Source: Meloidogyne chitwoodi
Lineage: Eukaryota; Nematoda; Chromadorea; Rhabditida; Meloidogynidae
Assembly (NCBI GenBank): GCA_015183035.1
Contig: JACZZP010000003.1
Location: 1,488,001-1,552,000, forward strand
DNA length: 64,000 nt
Direction of reading: 5' to 3'
Shown here piece after piece: positions 11,267-24,500 of this stretch (the stretch's first letter is position 1; every line of letters begins with the position of its first letter). The notes below the pieces were generated by a model. It was given only the letters and a program-made list of their open reading frames with translations, did not search any database and was not told the origin of the DNA. The position numbers were made by a program, and so were the translations under genes.

Positions 11267-12745
11267 TTAAGCATCTTCATCTTGTATCATAACGACAGCT
11301 GAACAGTTAAATCCATGTTCAGCAAATGTCTTAATATTTTGCAGTCCATTTTGAGTAACATAGGTTACGTCACCATTTTCTTTCTGTACAAATTCATTTA
11401 AATACCAATCAGGAGCGCAATTTAATCGAGCAACAGGAAAATTAGTAACAAGAGAAAAATGTTCTGGACATTCAGGATGAACAAATACAACATTGAAAAG
11501 TCGCTAAAAATTTTATTTAAAATCAAGTGAAAAAAATACTTCAAGACTATCATTTTCCCGAAAAAGTCGTTCAGTCCTTGTTCCATTTGGGAATGTAATG
11601 CGAATTCGAATAATCTCAGATGATTGTGAATCAGAAGATAAAACTGCATCGTTTCCATTTTCACCCGCTTTGATTTCCTCACGCCTTCTAAAATAAAAAG
11701 AAATAAAATAGAAATAAATAATTTAGAAAAAACCTGCAAAGCCTTTCGGTCCGTGCCCTAGCAAACTCTTTCGCCTCATTAATTCGTTTTTCGTCGTCAA
11801 GACGCTGCTTTTCTAATCGTTTACGTTCTTGGGCCTTTTGACGGTCAATAGCAAGTGCACGATCATACTCATTTTGCTGTTCATTCATGAGTCTGTTAAT
11901 ATTTTAGATTGAAAATTTTAACAAAAACCGAAAAAATTTTTTAATGTTTTATTATTGAAAAATATTAATAAATGGATAAATGAATAAACAAACATTCGAT
12001 CTTGAACAACATCTACATAATCGCGAAGTTGCACACGATTATTTTGTCCACGAGCTCCAATTGCAGGAGGTGGAGGAGGTCCAATTACAAAATGATCTAA
12101 AGAAATAAAATAAAAGAATTTTCTTTAAAATAAAAAACTTACAAAAAAAGTTAATGCACTCCGAAAAGGTCCAATAGAATAATCGGAATGGTATAAGAAC
12201 TAAAGCTTTAAACATTTCAATCCAAGTGAGCTGACGATGAGGAGCTTGGTAAATTGGTAGATGAGGCTGACCATCAAATAAATTTTGATTTAAATTATCA
12301 GCTATTTCTTCATTAATTTCTCCAAAAACTGGTGAAGGATGGTGTGGACGGCGATGACGAAGTAATTCCTCATGATTCTCATTATTTTGATTTTCTAGGA
12401 CCTCTGGATAATCACGGGACTAAAATAAAAAAAAATAAAAAATATTAATGATTGCTTAAATTCACAAAGAAAAATTGATGAATTGCTGCTTCTAAATCTC
12501 CACCAGATTCTTGTAATAATTGCATGGCCGTCTCATCATCAACGCCACAAATTTCCTAAAAATTTTTGAAACATAATTAAAACCAAAACTAAAACCTTAA
12601 ACATATCAACATCGGAAGTTACTTTATTTTTACTTAAAGTTTCCCCATTTTGTTGAGCATCAATATTATTGTTTCTATTGGTATTTTCCAAGTTATCATT
12701 TGAAGGACCTGGGGAAGATGAAGACTTTTGTTCTTGATCGAGCAT
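11267..12745 (-). CDS. UBA-UBX protein, FAF2/UBXD8-like, apparently without UAS domain
   Basis: UBX proteins are adaptors of the p97/CDC-48 ATPase. The N-terminal part has a UBA-like helix set (EICGVDDETAMQLLQESGGD then LEAAIHQFF). A hydrophobic hairpin-like segment follows (WIEMFKALVLIPFRLFYWTF), then a proline patch (GPPPPPAIGARG), a long charged coiled coil (QKAQERKRLEKQRLDDEKRI), and a C-terminal UBX fold (IRIRITFPNGTRTERLFREN through NCSAVVMIQDEDA). The order UBA, membrane hairpin, coiled coil, UBX matches FAF2/UBXD8, an ER and lipid-droplet ERAD factor. However, only about 35 residues separate hairpin and coiled coil, where the thioredoxin-like UAS domain (about 130 residues) should be. 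Either it has been lost or I have missed exons, which is unlikely in so little space. Confidence 0.7.
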
Positions 12746-13047
12746 TTCTAATATTTACTTTTAAATAAAAAGCAACCTAAATAAATCAATGGAAGAAGTT
12801 ACATAAATATTTAGGGACACGACCGATTTGTTGCGGGCCGACTTGTCGCAAAAAGGTAAATATTAATGTTCGACACCAGACCGGATTTTTTTGGAGTTTT
12901 TCGAAGGCTGTATCCCAAATCCCGATTTTTTCAATATTTTAAATTATTTGAGACTCAAATGGGTGTTTAATATTTTTTGACAAAATGCCAGTAAAGTCAT
13001 GGATGTCATGCTCAGAATTTTTTTTGTTAAACTGTTTATTTTTTGTT
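12746..13047. other. Intergenic region between divergent UBX and uS15m genes
   Basis: About 300 bp that should hold both promoters. It includes a less AT-rich patch around 12815-12905 (GGGACACGACCGATTTGTTG and on) of unknown origin, possibly an old repeat. The last 15 or so bases before 13048 match the sequence before the duplicated exon at 4016. Confidence 0.3.
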
Positions 13048-15063
13048 ATGTCCTTTATTAAATTTCCAATTTTATTTCAACAAAGGCATTGTTATTATTT
13101 ATGCCTTCGTCAACTACATTTAAGTAATATATTAGAATATGGGCGTTTTCCATATTTTAATATACATAAAAATGTCACAGATCCGGCAAGACAAGATCCT
13201 GATTATTTTGAAAAAGAAGCAGAAAAATTACCTTTAGGTTTGTTTTTAATATTAAAAATATATTTAAAAACAGAAAATGATAAATTTAATAAATAATTAT
13301 GCCATCCATTATTACAACAATGATACAAATTATATTTTTAGTTAAAATATGTATTTTTAGATTCTTGTTAAAGTAAAACATTTTTTAATTATCGTTAATT
13401 TACAGAATTAGGCAATCCTTAACAATTGGGGCTCCACCTCAAATATTCGCAGTGGCATAGTAAAAACGTGTTTTTACGGGTTATAGAGGTCGCTGATTAT
13501 GAATTTGATCTTATCAAAACCCTTATCATTTTATCACTAATTTTAAAAATCAAAGATTTTATCAAGATTTTCGCTCATTTGCTGATTACATGCTGGGCAT
13601 AGTGGGGATACAATGTAAAATGTTACGTTGTTGTAAAAATTGAATGGCAGATTCTTTTTTATTAATAAGCAGAGTAATTTGGAAAGTATCCATGATAAAA
13701 TCTTTGATTTTTAAAATTAGTGATAAAATGATAAGGATTTGTGATAAGATCAAATTCGTAATCAGCGACCTCGATAACCCCTAAAAACACATTTTTACTA
13801 TGCCACTGCGAATATTTGAGGTGGAGCCCCAATTGTTAAGGATTGCCCAGAATTATTATTAAATATTTAGATGCTCGCTACATTGATCAATTAAAAAATC
13901 TTTGGGAGGAGAAAATTGGAAGTGAACGTCAATTAATTCTTCAAGCTCAAGATAATCTAATTGGTAACTCAACAGACTATGGACTTCCAAAATTAAATAT
14001 GGATGATCCAAAACTTGATTATAGAGGAATTGACACCTTAGCCTTGGCGCCCGAGAGTGTAAAAAAAATATTTAGTTTGGCACATGCATCTTCAAGAGAT
14101 ATAAATATGGCATGGAAATTGTAAGTAATTTTAGCCATTTTAATGAAAAGAAATATTGAGATTAATTGTTATTAAAAATATTTAGAATTTTATCAAAATT
14201 TTAGTGAGATGATAAAGAAAGTACGTAGAGACGATTTGGATGGAAAATCATTGCCTGCAAAAAGTAGGAGTTACAATTTTTGATAAATATTATAAAAACA
14301 AAGCTTATTTTTAATTTATGAATAAAAAAATTTCTCAAGAAATATTTCCAATATTTTCGTTTTAAAATTATTTTATAATAGTTGGTTGGGCAACTGCTAC
14401 AATCCGTAATTGGAATCGAGTCTATGCTGAATTTGAAGAGAAACGGAATACTTCTACCAGAAAACCTAAATTGCCTCGAGCAACTTGGATCTCACATCCC
14501 ATGTATTTACTGATAAACCAACGAAGAAAATGGTTGCGATTACTTAGGGAACAAAGCGAAGAAGATTTTCAACGTTGTATTAATGAATTAAAGATTTCTT
14601 ACATCGTACAAAAGGAACCGGAGCATGTTAAAACAAGAAAGGTTTTTTTATTTATTAAATGTTTTATCCTAAAATCACAATTAAAAAATATTTTTTAGTT
14701 TTGACCCGATTAATTTTCAAAAATTTTAAGAAATAAATTTTCCTTTATACCAAAAATTGTTTTTATAGATTCTTTTTATAGGTGTGGTCTGAAGTACAAC
14801 TTAAGCGACGAATTGCTATTGAAAAAGAAAAGCAATTAGAAGAACTTCACAACCGCCTTAAAGAGAACCGTGAGGATAAGATGCGTGCCTTTGACGAGGA
14901 GGCTAAAGCATTAAATGTAGAATTAATACAGGTAAAGAAGCGCCTCCATCAACTGGATATTATAGAAAAGAAAACTGTTGCAAATATTGTAGGAGAATAT
15001 GAACCAAATTATATAAGTGAAATGACTGAAATTGTTGATAATGCACAATTATTTGTTCACTAA
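13048..15063 (+). CDS. mrps-15: Mitochondrial small ribosomal subunit protein uS15m (MRPS15)
   Basis: Exons 13048-13237, 13871-14120, from 14205, from about 14380, and from about 14782 to 15063 join in frame. The presequence (QQRHCYYLCLRQLHLSNILE) is followed by DPDYFEKEAEKLPL, then DARYIDQLKNLWEEKIGSER. The S15 core is visible in IRNWNRVYAEFEEKRN and MYLLINQRRKWLRLLREQSE followed by EDFQRCINELKISYIV, the RRKLL..LR..D helix pair that binds the small-subunit rRNA. A charged C-terminal coiled coil ends in NAQLFVH. I chose the acceptor at 13870 because TTA-G plus AT-GCT-CGC restores the frame exactly. Intron 1 carries a 437-bp inverted-repeat element. The open frame upstream of 13048 is not needed, since the duplicate at 4016 starts at the same ATG. 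Confidence 0.8.
13411..13847. mobile_element. Non-autonomous inverted-repeat element, GG ends, 8-bp duplication (437 bp)
   Basis: Inverted arms of about 155 bp begin GGCAATCCTTAACAATTGGG on both sides and differ at only a few positions. The exact 8-bp flank CAGAATTA occurs at 13403-13410 and 13848-13855. GG ends plus an 8-bp duplication fit Merlin-type MITEs. No coding sequence lies between the arms. It sits in intron 1 of the uS15m gene, just before the acceptor at 13870. Confidence 0.8.
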
Positions 15064-15209
15064 TGAGCTTTCATTTGTTTTTTTTTTGTTTAATCGTGAA
15101 AAAAAATAAAACAATTATATAATACCATATTCGTCTAGAAATACATTTTTCTTTTATTAAATATTTTATCAAATATAATTGGTCCGAATATTATTTCCAT
15201 CTCTTTTGA

Positions 15210-17991
15210 TCAGTCAGCTTCAGTAATGAATCCAACTGTTTTTTGCTGTCGCTTTTTCATTCTTATACCAATTTGTTTTACAGCCGCAGCATTAGGCTTT
15301 TTTAATTTTTCTCCCTGTATGATACGTTCCACTTCTTGTTTTGTTAATGTTTCATACTCCAAAAGTCCTTCAGCCAATAAATAATGTTCATTCTACAATA
15401 TTTTGATATTTAAAAAATAAAACAAAAAAACCTTATATTTAATTAATAATTGCTTAGCACGTTCATAACTTTCATTCAAAATACGTTTAATTTCTTCATC
15501 AATTAAATTGTTTGTATCTGGTCCTCGTCCAAGACCAGAGTTTTCATCATCATTTAATTTAAAATCCCTTAAACCGATTTGTTCGCTCATTCCAAATGTT
15601 TTTACTAATTTTTCTGCAATTTCTGTTGCTTTTCGCATATCAGAAGCGGCACCAGTAGTAACCATATCTTGACCAAAAATAAGCTCTTCGGCTACTCTAC
15701 CGCCCATCAGAACATCAATTTTGGCAAGCATTTGACTTTTTGTGTATTGAAGATAGTCTTTTTCTGGGAGATGAGCTGTCTGAAAATTTAGAAATATTTT
15801 GTATTCAGTTTAAATATTACAAGTCCAAGTGAGTCTCCACGCGGAGTAATGGTAACTTTATGAACCGGATCTGAATGTTTTGTAAATATTGAGACAATTG
15901 TATGTCCGGCCTCGTGAAAAGCTAAAAATTTAAAAAATATAATTAAAAATAACAAAAATACCAGTGTTTCTGTTCGCCTCTTCATCTGCATGTAATCCTT
16001 TCAGACGCGCTGGACCCATAAGAATTCTATCACGTGCTTCATCTAAGTTCTTCATTGCTACACGTGAAGCACCTTCAGTTGCGGCTTTCAATGCTGACTG
16101 ATTGACCATATTTTCAATATCAGCACCGGTAAAACCAGTAGTTCCTCGTGCTAACGTATTGACATCACAATCAGCTGAATGCACAATTTTATCAAGGTAA
16201 AGTCTGAAAGGATATTTTAAAAAATATTGGTAAGATTAGATTTTATATAAAAATTGAAATTTAATGTTTATATTTCTGTTATCTATGTTTAAATTAATTT
16301 AAATTGAGATTAAACTAACTGAAAAATATCCTCTCTTCCAGATAAATCCGGTCTAGCAACTTTAATTTCTATATCAAAACGTCCTGGTCTTGTCAAAGCA
16401 GAATCTAGGTTGTCTTTTTTATTTGTGGCACCAATGACGATTACTCCTTCATTTTGGACAAAACCATCCATTTCAGAAAGTAATTGATTAATTGTTTGAT
16501 TTGCATATGGATGTAGAGAGCTTGAAGTACGTTTAGAACCGATTGAGTCTATTTCATCAATAAACACAACACAGGGAGCATGTTTACGAGCTTTCTCTTA
16601 AAGATAATGAAAGTTTTAAAAGGGAATAATTCACAAGGAATTTACTAAATAAATCACGGACACGTTTAGCACCTTGTCCAACAAGTACTTCGTCAAATTC
16701 AGAACCAGATGTATGCTAAAATTAATGCACTTACAATTAATATATTCTTAATTTTGTATACATAATTTAAAAACTTACAAAAAATGGAACACTCGCTTCA
16801 CCAGCAACAGCACGTGCCAATAATGTTTTGCCTGTTCCAGGCTCACCAATTAATAAAACACCTTAAAATGAAATTAATTATTACAGATACATAATTTATT
16901 ATTTAAACAAAATTTAACCTTTTGGAAGACGAGCACCAAGACGTGTATAACGTTCAGGATTACGTAAATATTCTACAATTTCTTCAATTTCCAATTTTGC
17001 TTCGTCAATTCCACAAACATCATCAAAAGTTGTATCTACTTCTTTATCCAAAGTGAACATATCAACACCAAAATCAAAAGATAACCCTTTAGCACGAAAT
17101 ATTTTGTAGACTTTAAATTAAAAAATTTTCTTGTAAATTAAAAATAAACAAACGAATAAATAAAGGTAGAAGAGGAAAAAGAAATAAGAAAATTCTGGAC
17201 ATTAGTTTACTAAAAGAATATTTATAAAATTTTTAAAACATTTTATAAACCTTGACTTATCATCTTCCTTTTGTTTGCTCACAAAAACAGCTCTGATAAA
17301 ACCATCCTGTAATAAAACAAACTTAACTTTTTAAAAAATACAAAATTGTTTTAATTTTTATTATTTATTATAGAACTTACATTATAGATTTTCTTCGTAG
17401 ATTCGTCCATTTTATCAATTTCAGTTTTGTAGTCATCATATGCGGTTAATTTCCGCGACTAAATAAAGAAAATTAATTTTAAACATTAAAAAATAAATAA
17501 AAATGAAAAGGTTAAATATTTTTAAACTTTTTAGACTCAATTTTGTTAATTAAAAACTAAATTTGTTGAATGGTATATTATAAGGTATACTACGTCAAAA
17601 TTCTAATATAAAAAATGCTAATTTATAGGTGGAATCAACTATAAACGTATTAGTGTATTAAAAAGAGGGAAATACTAATTCGAATAATAATGTTTTTTTT
17701 ATTTTAAATATATAAATATAATCCTAAACCCATTAGTAATAATTATTTTTGAATAATAATTTTTATACGAATTACAGATAAGCCCTAGATCACACAAAAT
17801 ACAAACTTAAAAAATACCGTGAAAAAATTCATTCGATCAAACCAACTCTTCTGTGACATATTTGTAACATTTTTCTTAGTGCTAAAGGCGGTGTAACGTC
17901 CATTTTTCAATAAACCACACAAATGCAGCTGGCGAAAGCATAAATAACAATGCTTTTGTGGAAGTTGTAGTATGAAACGAGTAGCTGACAT
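15210..17991 (-). CDS. ymel-1: i-AAA mitochondrial protease YME1L
   Basis: ATP-dependent zinc metalloprotease of the inner mitochondrial membrane facing the intermembrane space. First exon (17991 to about 17815) encodes a presequence ([20 protein letters not shown]). Later come a hydrophobic span ([16 protein letters not shown]), then the AAA module: Walker A GEPGTGKT ([20 protein letters not shown]), Walker [13 protein letters not shown], and second region of homology ALTRPGRFD. The zinc site is [10 protein letters not shown], with [13 protein letters not shown] downstream. The pattern [18 protein letters not shown] and the ending [15 protein letters not shown] favour YME1L over AFG3L2/paraplegin. 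Joins are in phase and all catalytic motifs are present. The presequence exon is homologous to those at 4016 and 13048. Confidence 0.9.
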
Positions 17992-18525
17992 ATGTACTAA
18001 TAAAGTTAAAAAAAATTTTTTAAGATAAAAACACGGTTAAATATTGCAATTTATTTACTAAAAGATATATGAACACAAAACTAATCATTTTTGAAATTTT
18101 ACTAAAAAATAATAAAAAATAAACTAATATTAGTACAGGACATGGGGTTCGTGCAGACATTAATGAATTTTAAGGCAAAATCAGTTATAATACTTTGAGA
18201 CTCAAATAGGAATAGTTAACGGTAAAGGACGATTCAGATCGGAAGGTTCAGAGTAGAAGGACAGTAAAATAAATAAATATTTAAATGTCATATTTATTTA
18301 TTTTAAACAAGTTAAAATAGTATTCTTTTTGTCATTCGAGAGATCTCTAAAAGTGGAATATCAGATCATTGGATTCTAAATATTTAACCTAAAAACATTA
18401 AAATCTTCACTTTTATTATTTTGCTATGAATTATCCCCTATAAAATAGGTTAATTATAATATTCTAATAATTTTATAAAAAATTTAAAATAAATAATGGC
18501 AGTAATATAATAGTAAAATATTTAA
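17992..18525. other. Intergenic gap between YME1L and laminin gamma genes
   Basis: No coding exon seen. The segment near 18320-18380 (GTCATTCGAGAGATCTCTAAAA) resembles a motif in the inverted-repeat element at 33794 (GTCATTCGAAAGAGCTCCGAAA), so a decayed copy of that family may lie here. The part before 17992 should contain the YME1L promoter. Confidence 0.3.
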
Positions 18526-21500
18526 TTAATTTAATCCATTCTGTTCAATTCTAATAATATTAAAGCATTTAGTTGGTAATGATTCTTTTATATTATTTAA
18601 TTGAATAAGTTCCTCATAAAAATAAAATTTAGTTGATTAATTTATTTATTTAAAAACAAACTTTTAATAAATAAATTTGTTTATTTATTCCATTTTTTTC
18701 ATTTAACGAATTATTTATATTTATTTGAATATTTTCAAAATTCTCTAAAGAATAAGATTTTTCTAATTCATTTAATTGATTTTCTAATTTATTTAATTCA
18801 TTATCATTTGGTATATTAAAATCTAATAAATAAATAAATTAATTTTAAAATATATATTAAAATAAAACTTAATCTTTTTAATAAAATATTTAATAAATTC
18901 TCTTGTTTATCAACTTTTCCTTTAAGATTTTGTGCTGATTTAAAACCAATTTCAGAATTATTAAGAGCTTTTTTATTAAAAATTAAAATAAATAAATATT
19001 TTTAATAATAAAATAACCTTTTTCTACTCTTTTTCCATTAATTAAAATATTATTATTATTTAATGTTTTATTAATAAATAATTCTTTTATTTTTATTTTA
19101 TTTAAATCAATTGTTATATTTGATATATTTTTTTTAATTTTTGTTAAATTAATATTTAATTCATTAATTAACTTTAAAATATTAATTTTAAATTAAAAAA
19201 AAAGAAAAATACCAAAGTAATATTTTTAATATTTTTTAAAGATTTATTTGCCCAATTTAAAGCTTTATTTGTTTGTGTTTTTGATTTTTTTAAATATTTT
19301 TCAGCAATTATTAATTTATTTTCTAATTTTGTTATATTTTTATCCAAAATATTTAAATTATTTATTTCTTTTTTATTTAATTGATTTTTATCTAAAAAAA
19401 ATAAAAATATAATTAATTAATTAAAATAATAACCATTTAAAATATTCCAAATATTTTTTGTTTGATTAAAATAATTAATAAAAATAAAAGAAAAATTTTT
19501 TGTTTTTTCGAATAAAATATTTAAAATTTTATTATCTTCATTTTTAATAAATTTATTTAAATTAAAATTTAAATTAAATATTTGTTTATTTAATTTTAAT
19601 ATTAAATTATTATTTTCTTCTTTTATTTTTTTTAAAGTTAAATTAAAATAATTAATTTCTTCTTTAATCTAAATTAATTAAAATTAAAATAAATAAATAA
19701 AATTAATTTACTAATTTATTTGTTTCATTAAAATTAAATAAATTTGGTATTTTTATTTCATTTATATTTTGTAATAATAATGAAGATCCATTTAATATTA
19801 AATTTATTTCCTCAGATAATTTTTTTGATTTAAAACGAATTTGAGAAAATTCATGAAAAATAAATAAATATATTTATAAATTAAATTAAAAAATAAACCT
19901 TTTCTGTTATATTTATTTTATAAATTAATTGTAATAATTTATTAGAAATAATTGATTGATTATAAACTTTAATTAAATTAATATTTAAATTAATTATTAT
20001 AAACCTTTTTTATTAATAAAAATACTTTCTTTTACTTCATTTAATGATTCTTTTGATTTTTTAATAATTATTTGAGTAAATTGATTTATTTTTAATAATT
20101 TAATTTCAATTATTTTAGTTAAATTATTTCCTTCCTCAACCATTTTATTAAGCCAAAGTTCAGATAACTTTTTTTTTAATTAAAATAAAAATAAAATAAT
20201 TATTTAAAAATAACCTGATGACGAGAAGAAATACTTTTTTGAAAAGAATTTAATAAATAATTAAATTTATGTTCTAATTTTGTAATATTATTATTTTTTA
20301 TTTTTTTAAATTTATCTAAATTAATTAATTAATTAATTAATTAATTAAAATAAACCTTTTTTTAATTTCAAAATATTTAATTTAATTTCAATATTTTTTA
20401 AATTATTATTATCAAAAATAGTTAAATTATTAAAAATATTATTTAATAAATTAAAATTATTTTTTAATAAATTTTTTATTGAAAAATAATTTTTAATTAA
20501 AAAGGATTTTTGATATTTTTTATTAAAATTAATTAAAAAAGAATTTATAATTAAATTAATTTTTGAAGATTCTTTTACCTTAAAAATAAATAAATATATT
20601 TAAATAATTAAATTAATTATACATTTAAAGAAATATTTAAATAATTATTAATTTGTTGTTTTAATTCAATTATTGTTTTTTTAATTAAATTTTTACGTAA
20701 ATAAATTAAAGAATAACAATCCTCACATTTAGGACAACCAGCAGTTAAATTATAATGATTTTCAATACAATGACTTAATTAATTAATTAAATTAATTAAT
20801 TTAATTAATTTAATTAATTTAATTAATTAATTTAATTAATTTAATTAATTATTTAATTAAATTAAATTATTTAATTATTTAATTAATTTAATTAATTTAA
20901 TTAATTAATTTAATTAATTTAATTAATTATTTAATTAAATTAAATTATTTAATTATTTAATTAATTTAATTAATTTAATTAATTAATTTAATTAATTTAA
21001 TTAAATTAATTAATTTAATTAATTTAATTAATTTAATTAAATTAATTAATTTAATTAATTTAATTAATTTAATTAATTATTTAATTAAATTAAATTATTA
21101 AATTAATTAAATTAATTAAATTAATTAAATTAATTAAATTAATTAAATTAATTAAATTAATTAAATTAATTAAATTAATTAAATTAATTAAATTAATTAA
21201 ATTAATTAAATTAATTAAATTAATTAAATTAATTAAATTAATTAAATTAATTAAATTAATTAAATTAAATTAATTTACTTGCAATTAATTCCTTCAACTA
21301 AATGATGACAAAGACATTGACCATTTCTAATATCACAATCAATACTTTCAGAACCAATTTTATTACAAGAACATTTAGAACATCCTTTAGAATTTAAACC
21401 AAAATATTGAAATTCACATTGATCACAATTTTTACCAATTACCTTTTTTATTTATTTATTTAATTAATTAATAATAAAATAAAAAATACCCCAGGTTTAC

Positions 21501-24500
21501 ATTTACATTTTCCATTAATTTGATCACAATCAGTAACATCTAAACTTCCCAAAGGATCACATTCACAGGGTTGACAACCTTTTTTTGAAGATATATTAAA
21601 ATAACCAATTGAACATTTTTCACATCTTTGTCCAATTACTTTTAAATTTAAAATAATTTAAATAATAATATTTAAATAATAACCATTAGGTAAACAATCA
21701 CATTGTCCATTTAATTGAGAACAATTAGTTATTTTTTGTTTTTCATTTTCTATAAAATAAATATAATAAATTAATTTAAATAAAATACTTTTAATAGTTC
21801 CAAATTGATGACAATTACAAGGAATACATTTAAATAATATTTCATTATTATTAGAATTACTCCAAAAACCAGATAAACATTTTTCACAATTCCAGCCAGT
21901 TGTATAATAAATACAATTTAAACATTTACCAGTTATTGAATCCTTTTTAAATTAAATTAATTAATTAAATTAATTTCTTACACATTGTCTAATATTATTT
22001 AAATCAACATTTCCATTACAATTACATTTTTTACAAGGTTTTCCTTTTAAAGGTTCTCCAAAATGATCTTCAGCACAAAATTCACAATGAGGACCTGAAT
22101 AACCTTCTTGACATTCTGTACATATTTTTTGATTATTTTGTTTATTAAAAACACAATTACCACCACCAGGACAATTACAACTTTTTTTAAAATAAATAAA
22201 TTAAATAAATATTTAAAAAATTTAAAAACGGTTTGCAATCTTTAGATGTTTTAGCTAATGGATCACCATAAAATCCATTAGAACATCTTTCACAATTATC
22301 TCCAGTTGTATTATGTTTACATAAACAAATACCTTTTTATTTATATAATTTAATTTAAATTTAAATTATTAACCATTTTCTGGATTACAAAAAGAAGAAG
22401 AATGTCCATTACATTCACATTTAATACATTTAGATAATGAACCTAATTTTGGAAATAACCGTTTATATCCAGGTGAACAAAATTGACAAAATTGGCCAGA
22501 ATATTGAGGAGGACAATTACAATATTCAATGAAAGCAGTAGAAGAAGAAGAAAATAAAAAAAAGAAGTAAATAAATTATTAATTTAAATTAATTAATTAT
22601 TTAATTACTAAAAGAAGAATTATCCTCCTTAACAGATGTTAAAGCAAAATAAAATAAATATCCAATATCTCCTTGTGAAAAAGTAGCACGAATACGAATT
22701 GTTGATAAATTAGATAAAATACGAATAAAATTAATTTCATTTAATTGAGGATTCCACTTTTTTTTAAATTAATTAAATTAATTATATAATAATAATTTTA
22801 CTTGTAATTTTGGATCAGAATGTAATTTAAATTTATAATTTGTTATTTTAGTAGAAACATTAGAATTTTGTTGAGCACCAAAAGGTAAAGAAAGAATATT
22901 TCCATTATCTCCAATTAATTGTAATTCTAAATTAGACCATGGAGAATAAGGTGTTAATTTATGATATGAAAAATATAAATATTTTCCTTTAAAATTATAA
23001 ATAAATTAATTAATTAATTAAACCATAAGAATGTCTTTGATCTCCCAAATATTTAGAAGGTGCAATAAAATAAACAGGCCTTTTAATTAAATTTTAATAT
23101 TTAAATTAAATTTAAAAAAACCATGGACATTGTTGATTTGAATATATTGCCTTCTTTTTATAATTATAATTAACCTATTATTATTTAATATTATTTAATT
23201 ATTTAAAATTAAATTTAACCTCAACATTAATTAAATTTCCATTTTTTTCAATTCCTTCAGCTTTCCATCCATCATTATTATTTAAAATATTTGAAAAATT
23301 AGAAGAAATATTAAATTGAATATATTTTTGATTATTATTAGAAATATTACAAATAGAGGAATGTCCAAAACAAAAACAAGGAGAACATCCAAATGAATTT
23401 ATATTTTCAATTAAAAAATATCCAGGCTTACAACGATCACAATATTTACCTTCAACATTTTTTTTACAAAAACATTGACCATTTATAGAAGAACAAATAT
23501 TATTATTAATAGAACCATTTAAATTACATAAACATTTTCTTTTTTTTAAAATTTAATTTTAAATTTAAAATTAAAATAAAATTAAATTACTTGCATCCAT
23601 TTGGTCCAAAACCATAAAATCCATTAATACATTTATCACAATATTTACCAGTAACTCCTTCTTTGCAAATACAATTACCAGTATTTTCGTTACATTGTCC
23701 ATTATAAAGAGAACCATTTAAATTACAATTACAATATTGACAATAATGATTATATAATGAAGAACGCCAATAATTTGGAAGACATTTCTCACAATTTGGA
23801 CCCTTTTTTTAATTTAATTAAATTAATTAAATTAATTAAAATTAAATACTTGAGTATTTCCAACACAATCATAACAATGTCCTCCATGTCCAGTTGTTTC
23901 AAAAAGTTTAGAATCAAAAAAACATTTTTCAGAAAGTCCATTACAATTACAAGGTAAACATTCATTGACTTCTAAATTAGTTGAAGGTCTCCAAGGTCTA
24001 TCCATATAAAAAGGTAAACATTCATTGCAATCTATACCTCCAGTATTATGTTGACAAACACAAACCTTTTTTTAAATTAAATTAATTTTAAAATATATTT
24101 TTACTAATTTTTCATCAACTCCAATTCCTGTTGATTTTACACATTTATTAGAATGTCCATTACATTTACAATTTCCATTAATAACTAAATCAGTAATTGC
24201 ATAAAAATAAGTTCTTTTAAATAATTTAAATATTTTATTTAATTAAAAACTAAAAACAAACCGAAGAACTTTTAAATTTTTAAATATTTCTTCTCCAAAA
24301 GTATTTAAATTAATTAAAGAAATCTTAAATAAAATTAAATTTAAATTAAATAAATTAAACTTTAATTTGTGTAGCTGTTATCCATTCTTGTAATATTTCA
24401 CTTTCTTCAAAATTATAAGAAGAAGGTCTTCCTTCTAAACTTTGAAAAATAACATCACCACCAGATAATGGAGTAATATCAGAATATTCTTTAGAACATT

